Positions 7,502-16,790 of a stretch of 38,346 nt of DNA are shown one piece after another. The translations under genes and the position numbers were made by a program. Numbering within the stretch: the stretch's first letter is position 1; every line of letters starts with the position of its first letter. This DNA is from Oscillospiraceae bacterium (GTDB lineage Bacteria > Bacillota > Clostridia > Oscillospirales > Ruminococcaceae), in the NCBI GenBank assembly GCA_014799325.1, contig JAAVIE010000136.1, positions 1-38,346 on the forward strand, written 5' to 3'. Under the pieces are notes generated by a model. The model did not search any database and was not told the DNA's origin. It worked only from the letters and a program-made list of their open reading frames with translations.

Positions 7502-8236
7502 ATGGGAAAAACCGCAGTTATTACAGGCTCATCAAGAGGCATTGGCAAGGCTTGCGCTCTGAAGCTGGCTGAAAAGGGCTTTGACATTGTTGTGAACTAT
7601 AACAGCAATGAGGAGGCTGCCAACAAGACTGTCAGCGAAATAACCGCTCTGGGCAGAAAAGCTGTTGCGGTGAAGGCGGACACCTCGGATATAAAGCAGG
7701 TGCAGGATATGTTCAGGACTGCTTTTAAGGAGTTTGGCGGCATTGATGTGCTTGTCAACAACGCGGGGGTCGTTAAAGACGCTTATTTGCTTATGCTGAA
7801 CGGTGATTCTCTCCAAAAAAGCTTGGATATAAATATTAAGGGGTACTTTAACTGTGCGCAGCAGGCGGCTCTTAAGATGATGAAGAATCGAAAAGGAAGC
7901 ATCATCAATATTTCCTCTGTCAGCGGAAACCATGCTTTGGTGGGTCAGAGCGTTTACAGCGCTACCAAGGGGGCGGTCAATTCTATGACTATGGTTTTGG
8001 CTAAGGAATTGGCGCCTTATGGGATACAGGTAAATGCTGTTGCGCCGGGATTTGTGGAGACGGAGATGATTGATGCTGTTCCCGAGGAAAAGCTTAAGGA
8101 GTATCTTGATGTTATTCCAATGAAGCGGTTTGCAAAGGCGGAGGAAGTGGCAGAAGCGGTCTCGCTGTTTGCGGACGGAAGCTTGTCTTATGTTACGGGG
8201 CAGGTCATTGTTATGGACGGAGGTTTGTCGTTATAA
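7502..8236 (+). CDS. fabG: 3-oxoacyl-ACP reductase (SDR)
   Basis: TGSSRGIG, NNAG, YSATKGAV, VAPGFVETEM; ATG 7502 after GGAGGAACTT. Confidence 0.95.
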   Translation: MGKTAVITGSSRGIGKACALKLAEKGFDIVVNYNSNEEAANKTVSEITALGRKAVAVKADTSDIKQVQDMFRTAFKEFGGIDVLVNNAGVVKDAYLLMLNGDSLQKSLDINIKGYFNCAQQAALKMMKNRKGSIINISSVSGNHALVGQSVYSATKGAVNSMTMVLAKELAPYGIQVNAVAPGFVETEMIDAVPEEKLKEYLDVIPMKRFAKAEEVAEAVSLFADGSLSYVTGQVIVMDGGLSL

Positions 8237-8691
8237 TGGCTGTGATGAATTTAATTGAGATAAATAAAAGGATCAAGCAGAGACCGCCTTTTCAGATGAT
8301 AGAAAAGGTTCTGGAGCTGGAACCCGATCAAAGGGCGGTGGGTATCAAAAACGTTTCGGTGAATGAGCCTTATTTTGTTGGGCATTTCCCCGATTTCCCC
8401 ATTATGCCCGGGGTGCTGGTTACGGAAGCTTGCGCGCAGCTTTGTTCGTTGGTTATTGACCCCGAGAAGAGCAACGATCCCAATGTGATATTTGTGCTTT
8501 TGAAGATCAAGGATTTTAAGTTTGTTAAGCCTGTGGTGCCGGGAGATACTCTTGTTATCGAGGTCAACAAGACACTGGACAGCTCGGGGCTGTATGAGTT
8601 TTCGGCTGTGGTTAAGGTCGAAGATACGATTAAGGCAAAGGGTACGCTTATGTTTACCGCAGTGGATAAGGGCAATATTTACGGAGAATAG
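8236..8691 (+). CDS. fabZ: 3-hydroxyacyl-ACP dehydratase
   Basis: RPPFQMIEKV, GHFPDFPIMPGVLVTEACAQ; TAATG overlap with fabG. Confidence 0.93.
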   Translation: MAVMNLIEINKRIKQRPPFQMIEKVLELEPDQRAVGIKNVSVNEPYFVGHFPDFPIMPGVLVTEACAQLCSLVIDPEKSNDPNVIFVLLKIKDFKFVKPVVPGDTLVIEVNKTLDSSGLYEFSAVVKVEDTIKAKGTLMFTAVDKGNIYGE

Positions 8692-8698
8692 TTTTATT

Positions 8699-9451
8699 AT
8701 GGAAAAAATAATTGCCGAAAAGCTTGAGGAAATCGAGAAAGGTGAAAATGTTAAGATAATACATTGTATTGAGTCGGGCAGCAGGGCTTGGGGTTTTGCT
8801 TCTCCCGACAGCGATTATGATGTTAGGTTTATTTATGTGCGTCCGCTTGAATATTATTTGAGGCTTGACAAGACCTCCGATGTTATCGAGTGGCAGCTTG
8901 ACGACGTTTTGGATATAAATGGCTGGGATATAAAGAAAGCGCTTATGCTTTTGCACAAGTCCAATCCCACTTTGTTTGAGTGGAACGGATCGCCTATTGT
9001 GTACCGCACTACCGAGCAATGGAAAAGGGTTTCGGATATCATCAACGGCTTTTTTATAAGGAAGTCGGGGGTGTATCATTATTTGAGTACCGCTAAGAGC
9101 AATTATCGGGAGTATTTGAAGGGCGAACAGGTAAGGCTTAAAAAATATTTTTATGTGATAAGGCCAATATTGGCTTGCAAGTGGATACTGAATGAGCAGA
9201 CACCGCCGCCTATGCTGTTTACTGAGTTGGCGGAAAAGTATCTTGATGATGAGATCAAGCCCGAAATCGACAAGCTGCTTGAAGTAAAAATGAAGTCCCC
9301 CGAAATTACTATGGGGAAAAGAATAGATGCTTTGAACAGGTATATTGACAGGAATCTTGAGGAGTTGGCAGAAACTGTCAAGGCAATGCCCGAGGAAGAG
9401 GGCGGAGATTGGGAAGAGCTGAACGGGTTGTTTTTGTCGATGATAAAATAG
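8699..9451 (+). CDS. Nucleotidyltransferase (YcgL/RlaP-type Pol beta superfamily)
   Basis: GSRAWGFASPDSDYDVRFIYVRP motif; ATG at 8699. Confidence 0.85.
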   Translation: MEKIIAEKLEEIEKGENVKIIHCIESGSRAWGFASPDSDYDVRFIYVRPLEYYLRLDKTSDVIEWQLDDVLDINGWDIKKALMLLHKSNPTLFEWNGSPIVYRTTEQWKRVSDIINGFFIRKSGVYHYLSTAKSNYREYLKGEQVRLKKYFYVIRPILACKWILNEQTPPPMLFTELAEKYLDDEIKPEIDKLLEVKMKSPEITMGKRIDALNRYIDRNLEELAETVKAMPEEEGGDWEELNGLFLSMIK

Positions 9452-9503
9452 TCGGCAGTATAGCTGACAGCGGGGCTAACAGGATAGCCGATATATAGAA
9501 AGT

Positions 9504-10085
9504 ATGAGAAAATTTTTAGTAATGATAATACAGTTTGCTCCCTTTATGCTGCTTGCAGGGGTGATCTACGGAGCTGCAAGGCTTCTGTATCTTCACATCT
9601 CGGGGAAAAAGGGAATGGGTGCAGGAGCAGAGCTTTTGCGCCTTTGTTTTATTTGTTATATTTTTGCGCTGGTGGCTTTGGTGTGGGTGCCGGAGGATTT
9701 TTGGGATCTGGTGTGGAGCTTTATTGAGAGCGGGGAAATGCCCCAAACGGGATTTAGATTTTTCAGCGGAAATTATACAAGCAGGAATCTGATACTACAG
9801 TGCTTGAAGGGCGATTTTGCAGGAGTATGGCGGGAGAAATATCCTATCGCTGCTAACGTCCTGATGTTTGTGCCTTTGGGGTTTTTGCTGCCGTTGGTAT
9901 TTGAGAAGGTGAAGCCCTTGGGGGCGGTTTTTGTTTGCCTTGGGGCTACTTGTTTAATAGAGATCGTTCAGCCTGTAGTGGGCAGGACGGGGGATCTTGA
10001 TGATGTTATTGCTAATTTTCTTGGAGGTGTTCTGGGGGCTGTTATGGCAGCTGTTGTCAGTCGGGTCTTGAAAAGGCGGCGGTGA
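9504..10085 (+). CDS. VanZ-like family membrane protein
   Basis: NVLMFVPLGFLLPLVF, EIVQPVVGRTGDLDDVIANFLGGVLG. Confidence 0.85.
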   Translation: MRKFLVMIIQFAPFMLLAGVIYGAARLLYLHISGKKGMGAGAELLRLCFICYIFALVALVWVPEDFWDLVWSFIESGEMPQTGFRFFSGNYTSRNLILQCLKGDFAGVWREKYPIAANVLMFVPLGFLLPLVFEKVKPLGAVFVCLGATCLIEIVQPVVGRTGDLDDVIANFLGGVLGAVMAAVVSRVLKRRR

Positions 10086-10153
10086 ATTTTCACGTTTCTT
10101 TTTTACGCAGCGGGTTTTTATTGCCGATAGGAAATTTACAGGAGGACATCATT

Positions 10154-10951
10154 ATGACAGTTAAAGGCTTGGAGGGAACATTTGATACTGTGGCTTCTGC
10201 CTATGAAAAGCTCCGTCCCGGTTATCCCGATGAGCTTTATAAAATGATATTTGATCATGCTGCTCTTGACCGGTCTTGCCGCGCGGTCGAGGTAGGGATC
10301 GGCGGCGGACAGGCAACTTTGCCGTTTTTGAAAACGGAATGCGAGCTTACCGCCGTTGAATACGGTGAGACGTTTTCTGCATTGTGCAAGGAAAAGTTTA
10401 AGGAATTTTCTAATTTCTCTGTCATAACGGGGAAGTTTGAAGATGTGGATCTTCCGAATGATGCGTATGATCTGGTCTATTCTGCGTCGGCGTTCCATTG
10501 GGTGCCCGAGGAGGTCGGGTATAAAAAGGTATTTGCTATGCTGAAGGAGGGCGGCGTGTTTGCGCGGTTTGCCAACCACCCTTTTCGCGCTAAAGATAAT
10601 TTGCCTCTTTCAAAGGAAATTGATCGGATCTATGGCGAGTATTATTACAGTTACTATAAAAGTAAGAAGCAGGAAGTGCCTGTGGAGTATACCGAGGAGC
10701 AAGCCGGGGAAAGGGCAGAAATTGCGGAGAAGTACGGTTTTACGGATATAAAATACGCTTTGTTTCACAGGACGCGGACTTTTTCGGCTGATGAGTATTG
10801 CGCACTGCTTGGGACGTATTCCGATCATATTGCCATAGAGGAGAGTGTAAGGGATGAGTTTTTCTCGAAGATAGGGGAGGCGATCGATAGCTGCGGCGGT
10901 TCAATCACGTTGTTTGATACTGTTGATCTGCAGTTGGGGAGGAAGGTGTGA
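10154..10951 (+). CDS. Class I SAM-dependent methyltransferase
   Basis: FDTVASAYEKLRPGYP, AVEVGIGGGQAT, DLVYSASAFHWV; ATG 10154 after AGGAGG. Confidence 0.88.
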   Translation: MTVKGLEGTFDTVASAYEKLRPGYPDELYKMIFDHAALDRSCRAVEVGIGGGQATLPFLKTECELTAVEYGETFSALCKEKFKEFSNFSVITGKFEDVDLPNDAYDLVYSASAFHWVPEEVGYKKVFAMLKEGGVFARFANHPFRAKDNLPLSKEIDRIYGEYYYSYYKSKKQEVPVEYTEEQAGERAEIAEKYGFTDIKYALFHRTRTFSADEYCALLGTYSDHIAIEESVRDEFFSKIGEAIDSCGGSITLFDTVDLQLGRKV

Positions 10952-10961
10952 AGCAGGCTGC

Positions 10962-11000
10962 AGATTAGCACAACTGCACTGACAGCACGAATTTCAAATT
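10962..11000 (-). repeat. Modular hairpin element copy 4 (single end, reverse)
   Basis: TTAGCACAACTGCACTGACAGCACGAATTTCAAA matches the right end of other copies. Confidence 0.6.
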
Positions 11001-11051
11001 TGATTTCACACAATTTTCACATATTTTTCATATTTTTTTCATAAAAAAGCT

Positions 11052-11078
11052 TAAGTTATTTACTCGACCTGCCGATAA
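11052..11078 (+). promoter_or_regulatory. Sigma-28 (FliA/SigD) promoter of the flagellar operon
   Basis: TAAG-N15-GCCGATAA versus consensus TAAA-N15-GCCGATAA, upstream of flgM. Confidence 0.85.
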
Positions 11079-11217
11079 TACTTATAAGAAAATCTAACGG
11101 GATAGGTATCTCTAAAAACAGTTGAACATGATCCCGCGGTTTTCGGTTCGATCAACGGTTATTATTTAACAAACCTTTTGACCGCCTGCGCGGTCAGAGA
11201 AAGAAAGGGTTGATATT

Positions 11218-11505
11218 ATGGAGATAAAGAATTTAAGAGCTAACGCGATCCGTTCCTATGAAAAGCTGGCTAATACTGTTCCAGCTAAAAAAGACACGGA
11301 AAAAACCGCCGTTAAGGCCAACACCGACAAGGTGGACTTCGACTTTTCAAGCGCTTTGGCTGCGGCAAAGGCTAACGTTGCTTCCGCTGCAGACGCTGAG
11401 GCTAACACCGCGCGCATCAATGAGCTGCAGGCTCAGTATGCGGGCGATAACTGTCCTATTCCCTCGGAAAGCATTGCCACTGCTATTTTGAGCATGGGAA
11501 TGTAA
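11218..11505 (+). CDS. flgM: Negative regulator of flagellin synthesis (anti-sigma-28)
   Basis: Small FlgM-like protein (KVDFDFSSALAAAKA, IPSESIATAIL) at the head of a flgN-flgK-flgL cluster. Confidence 0.75.
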   Translation: MEIKNLRANAIRSYEKLANTVPAKKDTEKTAVKANTDKVDFDFSSALAAAKANVASAADAEANTARINELQAQYAGDNCPIPSESIATAILSMGM

Positions 11506-11546
11506 TTGGCTGTCATAATTGACCGCAAATAATCGGAGGATAGGGA

Positions 11547-12047
11547 ATGGCTGAAATAATTTCTGATAAAGTTTCTGATCGTATTGCCGATATAGTGATA
11601 AATTTCCTTGACGGCTACAACTGTCACTTTGAGGCTCTTGTGGATTTTTTGACGGAAAAGCAGAACCGTATTCTGGTTGACGACTTAAAATGGCTGGAGG
11701 AGGCTTTGGTTGACGAGCAAAGCTTTATCATGAAGGGAAATTCTCTGGAAGAAAAGCGCTTGGAGCTTTTTTCACAGACAGGGCTCAAGGACAAAAAACT
11801 GTCGGATCTGCCCGATTGCTTTCCTCCCCAATATGCGGGAGTGCTTAAGCTCCAGAGCGATCGGCTGACTAAGTCTATCGAGACTATTAGGCGGCTCAAC
11901 GCGGTTTCCAAGGATCTTGTGGAGAGAAAGCTGAAGGTACAGGCTAAACTACTGGGAGTAAGCGAGTTTACCGGTATCGGCGCGTACTCGGGAGACGCTA
12001 AGATCGTCAAGGGCAGCGGCAGCGGAGATTTTCTCGGCAGTGTTTAA
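11547..12047 (+). CDS. flgN: FlgN-like flagellar chaperone
   Basis: Helical 166-aa protein directly before flgK. Confidence 0.7.
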   Translation: MAEIISDKVSDRIADIVINFLDGYNCHFEALVDFLTEKQNRILVDDLKWLEEALVDEQSFIMKGNSLEEKRLELFSQTGLKDKKLSDLPDCFPPQYAGVLKLQSDRLTKSIETIRRLNAVSKDLVERKLKVQAKLLGVSEFTGIGAYSGDAKIVKGSGSGDFLGSV

Positions 12048-12149
12048 GAAGTTTTTTCGCGCAGGATCTTCTGCGGAGAAATTCAGCGGTTTTTTAAAAA
12101 ATAATTAAAACGTAAGTTCTGATCATTATCAGAATATTCAGGAGGATAT

Positions 12150-13850
12150 ATGCGTTCAACATTTTTAGGTTTCGAGGTTTCCAAGCGCACCATTCAAATG
12201 GCACAGAAAAATCTTGATATAACCAACAATAACCTTGCCAATATGAATATCAGCGGCTACACAAGACAACGTGTGGATATGAACTCGCTGTATGTGCCGG
12301 TGAGCGGAAAATATTCCTCCCCCATAGCTCAGCTCTCCCTTTGCGGACAGGGCGCTAACGCTTTCGGCGTTAGCCAGCTGAGAGATTCATACATAGATAA
12401 GAGATACAGAGAGTTTACCGCTTATGTTGCTCAGGCCGATGTAAGACACTCCATTCTGTCGGAAACAGAGAAGGTTCTTACCAATGTAAGCAATAAAGGC
12501 TTAGTTTCCAACTTGGACGATTTCAGAGCGGCTCTTGCAAAGTATGCTGAGGATTCCGCTTATAATAAGGAATTGGCAAGCGTTGTAAGAAACGAAGCAT
12601 ATTCTATCTGTCAGACACTTAATGCGTATGCAAACGATCTGGAAAATCTCAGACAGGAAAATGTTGTCGAGCTGAAAAACTCCATTTCCGAGGTCAACAA
12701 CCTGATAGACAAGATCGTTGACCTGAACAAGGCTATCGTGGGCGAATACAATATTACTGCTGCCGATAAGATCTACAAAGGGGAAACGGTTATCGGCTCT
12801 TACGGACCCAACGAGCTTATTGACGAGCGCAACCGCCTTATCGACGAGCTGTCCTGCTATGCCAACATAAAGGCTTATGACAATGACGACGGTTCGGTAA
12901 GGATCGTTATGGGCTACGGCGACGACCTGAGCCAGCAAGGCGTTGAGATAGTCAACGGCAAGTCCTATGAACACCTTGTTTTCAAGAACTACAAGAGCAG
13001 CGCCGTTCAGCAGACCTTTGACGACTATGACGCGGCTATGATCGTGTTCACCAACGGTGTTGACGCCAATGCCATGATAAAGACAGGAGATCTGAGAGCG
13101 AGACTTGATATGATCAACGGAAACGGCAGCTACGCTTCCTCGCATCAGAATACAGAGTACGGCATCAGATATTATCAGTCCGCTATTGACGAGTTTGCAA
13201 GAGAGTTTGCGGATCTGATGAACGATCTCAACAGCATGAATGAGGCTTACGGCGGCGACAGCAGAGCAATGTTTGCAAGCAAAGCGGATTATGACGAACA
13301 CGGCAACCGCTTGTTGGCTTATGACGAAAACGGAAATGTGATCCTTGACGACGACGGCAATCCCAAGCTGGCAAACAGAGAAATTATAAATGCCCGCAAT
13401 ATAGCCATTTCACAGGAGTGGCTCAATGACGCAAATATGATCGGTCAGGTTTACAAGCCCAGCGAGACGGATCCCGACGATCCCACAAAGGGCGAGTGGA
13501 CTTTGAGCTTGGACGGCAACAACGTCAACGTTATCTATCTCGGTCTTGACAAGGAGATCACGGTAGGCAGAACGGGAGAGTTCAAGGGCTCCATTTACGA
13601 CTATGTTCTGTTCCTCAACAACCGTTTGGCTGAGAACATCAACTACTGCCAGGAGCAGTACGATCTGAACTCACAGAACGTAAACTCTATAATGGACGCG
13701 AGAGATTCCATTTCGGGCGTTTCTGATACAGAAGAAGGAACCAATATGCTGAACTATCAGAAGTGGTTCAATGCAAGCTCCCGTATGCTTACCACCATTG
13801 ACGAGATGCTGGATAGGCTCATCACCAACACAGGCATTGTTGGAAGATAA
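12150..13850 (+). CDS. flgK: Flagellar hook-associated protein 1
   Basis: N-term STFLGFEVSKRTIQMAQKNLDITNNNLANMNISGYTRQRVDM; C-term GTNMLNYQKWFNASSRMLTTIDEMLDRLI. Confidence 0.95.
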   Translation: MRSTFLGFEVSKRTIQMAQKNLDITNNNLANMNISGYTRQRVDMNSLYVPVSGKYSSPIAQLSLCGQGANAFGVSQLRDSYIDKRYREFTAYVAQADVRHSILSETEKVLTNVSNKGLVSNLDDFRAALAKYAEDSAYNKELASVVRNEAYSICQTLNAYANDLENLRQENVVELKNSISEVNNLIDKIVDLNKAIVGEYNITAADKIYKGETVIGSYGPNELIDERNRLIDELSCYANIKAYDNDDGSVRIVMGYGDDLSQQGVEIVNGKSYEHLVFKNYKSSAVQQTFDDYDAAMIVFTNGVDANAMIKTGDLRARLDMINGNGSYASSHQNTEYGIRYYQSAIDEFAREFADLMNDLNSMNEAYGGDSRAMFASKADYDEHGNRLLAYDENGNVILDDDGNPKLANREIINARNIAISQEWLNDANMIGQVYKPSETDPDDPTKGEWTLSLDGNNVNVIYLGLDKEITVGRTGEFKGSIYDYVLFLNNRLAENINYCQEQYDLNSQNVNSIMDARDSISGVSDTEEGTNMLNYQKWFNASSRMLTTIDEMLDRLITNTGIVGR

Positions 13851-13920
13851 TTTTGCAGAATATTCCGTATAGCTTTTATAGTTATAATGGTATACATAAG
13901 AAGAGAAAGGTTAAAATATT

Positions 13921-15198
13921 ATGAGAGTATCTAATCAGGCCGTTTCACGCAACTATCTCCGCCGTCTGGAGACAAACTATTCCAACAAGTTCAACTCCGA
14001 GAGAAAGATAGCAGGCTTCCGTCAGTACGACGAGGCAAGCGAAATGCCCGCACAGGCAGCTACCGCTATGAGAGTCAGGAAGGCAATAGCTAACCTCAAC
14101 ACATATCAGGAAAACCTGAAAACCGCCGATAATATTTATTCCAACGCGGAAAGCTCGGTAACTGCTATTTCCGAGATCATTCAGCTGACCTATGAGAAGT
14201 GTATCGAGGCTGCCAACGGCACAAGCTCCGATGTTCACACCCACTCTCCCGACCAGATGGAGATGATCGCAGTAAACGTTGAAGCATATGCGGACGAAAT
14301 TGCACGTCTTATGAACCTCAGCGTTGCGGACAGAAAAATTTTTGGCGGCGTAAACAATGACGAAAAGGCTTTTTCTATCGAAAATGGCAGAGTTATTTAT
14401 AACGGTGTTGATGTAGATACCTATAATGATCCTACTATGTTCCCCAACAGCGTGGTTTCCTACTGCGATATCGGACTTGGTATGACCTTGGATCAGAACG
14501 GAAGAGTTGATGAGCAGTCGGCGCTGCCTATTACTTTTAACGGTGTTGAGGTCATTGGCTGCGGAAAGGCTGCAAGCACTGCATATATCGACCTTGCTTC
14601 TGCTGATCCTGGCGCTCTGTTCAGCTTTGAGCTTACTATTGGTGATGAAAAGCATGTCATTTCCTTTAACGGTGGTGTTGACTCGGAGGATACACGCGAC
14701 AATATCAATGCAGAGCTTGATAAAATATTTAATGGTAAGGTTTCTGTTTATGAAAATGGAATGATATTCAACCAGCTCAATGACAAGCCTGTTACTGTAA
14801 GATCCATTAACGAGGGCGGCAATGTGCTTTCAGTTGAAAATCAAAGCAATGAATACTCCAACAACATCATTCAGAGCATTCTTGATGCAGCGCAGATGAT
14901 AAGAGAGGGTAACGGTAAGGAGATCGCAAAGTATGCGGATCACATCTACTCTCTCCAGACCACCGTTTCACTTGCTCTTGCAAAAATAGGTACTCAGACC
15001 AAGTTTATTGAATTCAACCAGACCAGAATAACCAACAACCTTGAGAATATGGGTCAGCGCCAGAACGATCTTGAAGCATTGGTTGACACCAGCCTTGCCG
15101 CTGAGATCACCAACAGAGATATGCTGGATTCTCTCTATACAGCAACTCTGCAGATGAGTGCTTCGGTCATTCCTCAGTCTATCTTCAACTTTATCTGA
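13921..15198 (+). CDS. flgL: Flagellar hook-associated protein 3 (FlgL, flagellin-like)
   Basis: Flagellin-like N- and C-termini, position after flgK. Confidence 0.9.
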   Translation: MRVSNQAVSRNYLRRLETNYSNKFNSERKIAGFRQYDEASEMPAQAATAMRVRKAIANLNTYQENLKTADNIYSNAESSVTAISEIIQLTYEKCIEAANGTSSDVHTHSPDQMEMIAVNVEAYADEIARLMNLSVADRKIFGGVNNDEKAFSIENGRVIYNGVDVDTYNDPTMFPNSVVSYCDIGLGMTLDQNGRVDEQSALPITFNGVEVIGCGKAASTAYIDLASADPGALFSFELTIGDEKHVISFNGGVDSEDTRDNINAELDKIFNGKVSVYENGMIFNQLNDKPVTVRSINEGGNVLSVENQSNEYSNNIIQSILDAAQMIREGNGKEIAKYADHIYSLQTTVSLALAKIGTQTKFIEFNQTRITNNLENMGQRQNDLEALVDTSLAAEITNRDMLDSLYTATLQMSASVIPQSIFNFI

Positions 15199-15252
15199 TC
15201 TTTTATAATAAGACGAGTTGTAATCAGATTTTATTCGATTTTTATAATAATT

Positions 15253-15281
15253 AACAGGGCAATATTAAACTTTGCCCTGTT
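15253..15281. terminator. Intra-operon hairpin/possible terminator after flgL
   Basis: AACAGGGCAA-TATTAAACT-TTGCCCTGTT perfect 10-bp stem. Confidence 0.6.
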
Positions 15282-15310
15282 TGTGACGATATTATTAAGG
15301 AGGGGTTTTT

Positions 15311-15916
15311 ATGGTAAGTCATAATCTGCTGGATTACCACATTCAAAATACCGTAATGAATACCTCCATAAAGCACCCCCGCATGGTGAATCCCGGCACG
15401 GAGCAGACCTTTATCCGCCAGGACACACAGCCGGGCGGCCTGGAGGTTCATACCACAGACGGCATTATCGAGATAGATACCACCGCCGCAAGAGAGAGCA
15501 TGGGCTATGGTCAGCTCTCGGACGAACACATGGTAGAACGTCTTGCCGAAAAGGGAAAGCAGACCGTCAAGGATTTTATCAGGGAGACGGTGCAGCACGG
15601 CACGGCTATGGTAAGGGGCGAGGCTACAAGGTTAGAGCTGCAGAAAAACAGCTTTATTCAGAAAAAGATGCCCAAGCCTTCGGGAATGGCTTTTTATCCC
15701 TCACAGCCTGCGGAGCTGAACGCGAGACCGGGTACGACGGATATTTCCCACCACCCCACAGAGGTAAACATAGATTGGGCAAATACCGATATCGTTCCTT
15801 ATCAGTTGGACAGAGGCACCGTTAACTTTGATATAGTTCAAAGGGCTTATATAAGCTTTCAGTATATGGGCGAGCCTAACTTTTTCCCCGATCCTACTTT
15901 TCAGTCATGGGCATAA
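15311..15916 (+). CDS. DUF6470-like flagellar-locus protein
   Basis: Position between flgL and fliW; length and motif pattern (VNIDWANTDIVPYQLDRGTVNFDI). Confidence 0.7.
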   Translation: MVSHNLLDYHIQNTVMNTSIKHPRMVNPGTEQTFIRQDTQPGGLEVHTTDGIIEIDTTAARESMGYGQLSDEHMVERLAEKGKQTVKDFIRETVQHGTAMVRGEATRLELQKNSFIQKKMPKPSGMAFYPSQPAELNARPGTTDISHHPTEVNIDWANTDIVPYQLDRGTVNFDIVQRAYISFQYMGEPNFFPDPTFQSWA

Positions 15917-16023
15917 CGGGATTTGGGACTTGAAAATCCCCGATACTGCAAACGGACTTTATAAAACTGAGATAACTTCTTAAGATAACATAAAATAAAT
16001 TACAAAAGAATGGAAAAGCTGCC

Positions 16024-16455
16024 ATGGAAATTGAAACAAGAGATTTCGGAAAGGTCGATGTAAGGGAAGAGGACATTATCAGTTTTCCCGACGGAATTTA
16101 CGCCTTTGACGAGGCTAAGCACTTTGCGCTTATAGCTCCTCAGGAAAATAAGTATCCTATGTGGCTGCAATGCACAGACTGCCTGAAGCCCTGCTTTATC
16201 GTTTTCGACCCCAAGCTTTTCTGCGAGGATTACAAGGTAACTCTTAACGACAGTGAAAAGTCGCTGCTGAAGGCGGGTGACGATGCGAAGCTTCAGGTGC
16301 TTTGTATCGCTCATGTTCCCGAAGATTTCAGAGATACCACAGTCAATATGAAGTCGCCTATAGTAATAAATACTGAGAATAAGCTGGCTATGCAGGTGAT
16401 ACTTCCTCACAACTATCCTTACCGCCAGCCAATCTATAAAAAACAGGAGGCTTAG
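16024..16455 (+). CDS. fliW: Flagellar assembly factor FliW
   Basis: ITFPDGIYAFDEAKHFALI-type N-term; adjacent to csrA. Confidence 0.9.
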   Translation: MEIETRDFGKVDVREEDIISFPDGIYAFDEAKHFALIAPQENKYPMWLQCTDCLKPCFIVFDPKLFCEDYKVTLNDSEKSLLKAGDDAKLQVLCIAHVPEDFRDTTVNMKSPIVINTENKLAMQVILPHNYPYRQPIYKKQEA

Positions 16456-16548
16456 TTTGAAAGAGCTTGAAAAATTGGGGTCTTTCAAACCCGTCGCGTT
16501 TGCGCTAAAGGCGCAAACACTTCCTCAAAAGGAAAGGAATGATTACAA

Positions 16549-16785
16549 ATGTTAGTTGTCACCAGAAAAACCGACGAAAGCCTCATAATTGCCGATAATA
16601 TAGAGATCACAGTTCTTGAAGTTTCAAGAGATAAGGTAAAGATCGGCGTGTCCGCTCCAAAGGATATTAAGATAATCCGAAACGAGCTTATAGATACACA
16701 GAATGTAAACAAAGATTCCGCAGAGTCAAAGGTACTGCCAAAACAGACGCTTGAAGCTCTGCTGAATTACAATAAGGAGGACTGA
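16549..16785 (+). CDS. csrA: Carbon storage regulator CsrA
   Basis: MLVVTRKTDESLIIADNIEITVLEVSRDKVKIGVSAPKDIKIIRNEL. Confidence 0.97.
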   Translation: MLVVTRKTDESLIIADNIEITVLEVSRDKVKIGVSAPKDIKIIRNELIDTQNVNKDSAESKVLPKQTLEALLNYNKED

Positions 16786-16790
16786 ACACC

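Noticed and set aside
9487-9494. GCCGATAT before the vanZ-like gene as sigma-28 site
   Set aside because: No acceptable -35 element at the required spacing and no flagellar context.
12501-13301. Minus-strand 266-aa ORF (and 13945-14655 minus)
   Set aside because: Antisense shadows of flgK and flgL; hydrophobic Val/Ile-rich translations typical of the antisense frame.
16589-16600. GCCGATAATATAG inside csrA as a second sigma-28 promoter
   Set aside because: No TAAA-like -35 at 15-nt spacing; the sequence encodes the conserved CsrA IADNIEI segment.
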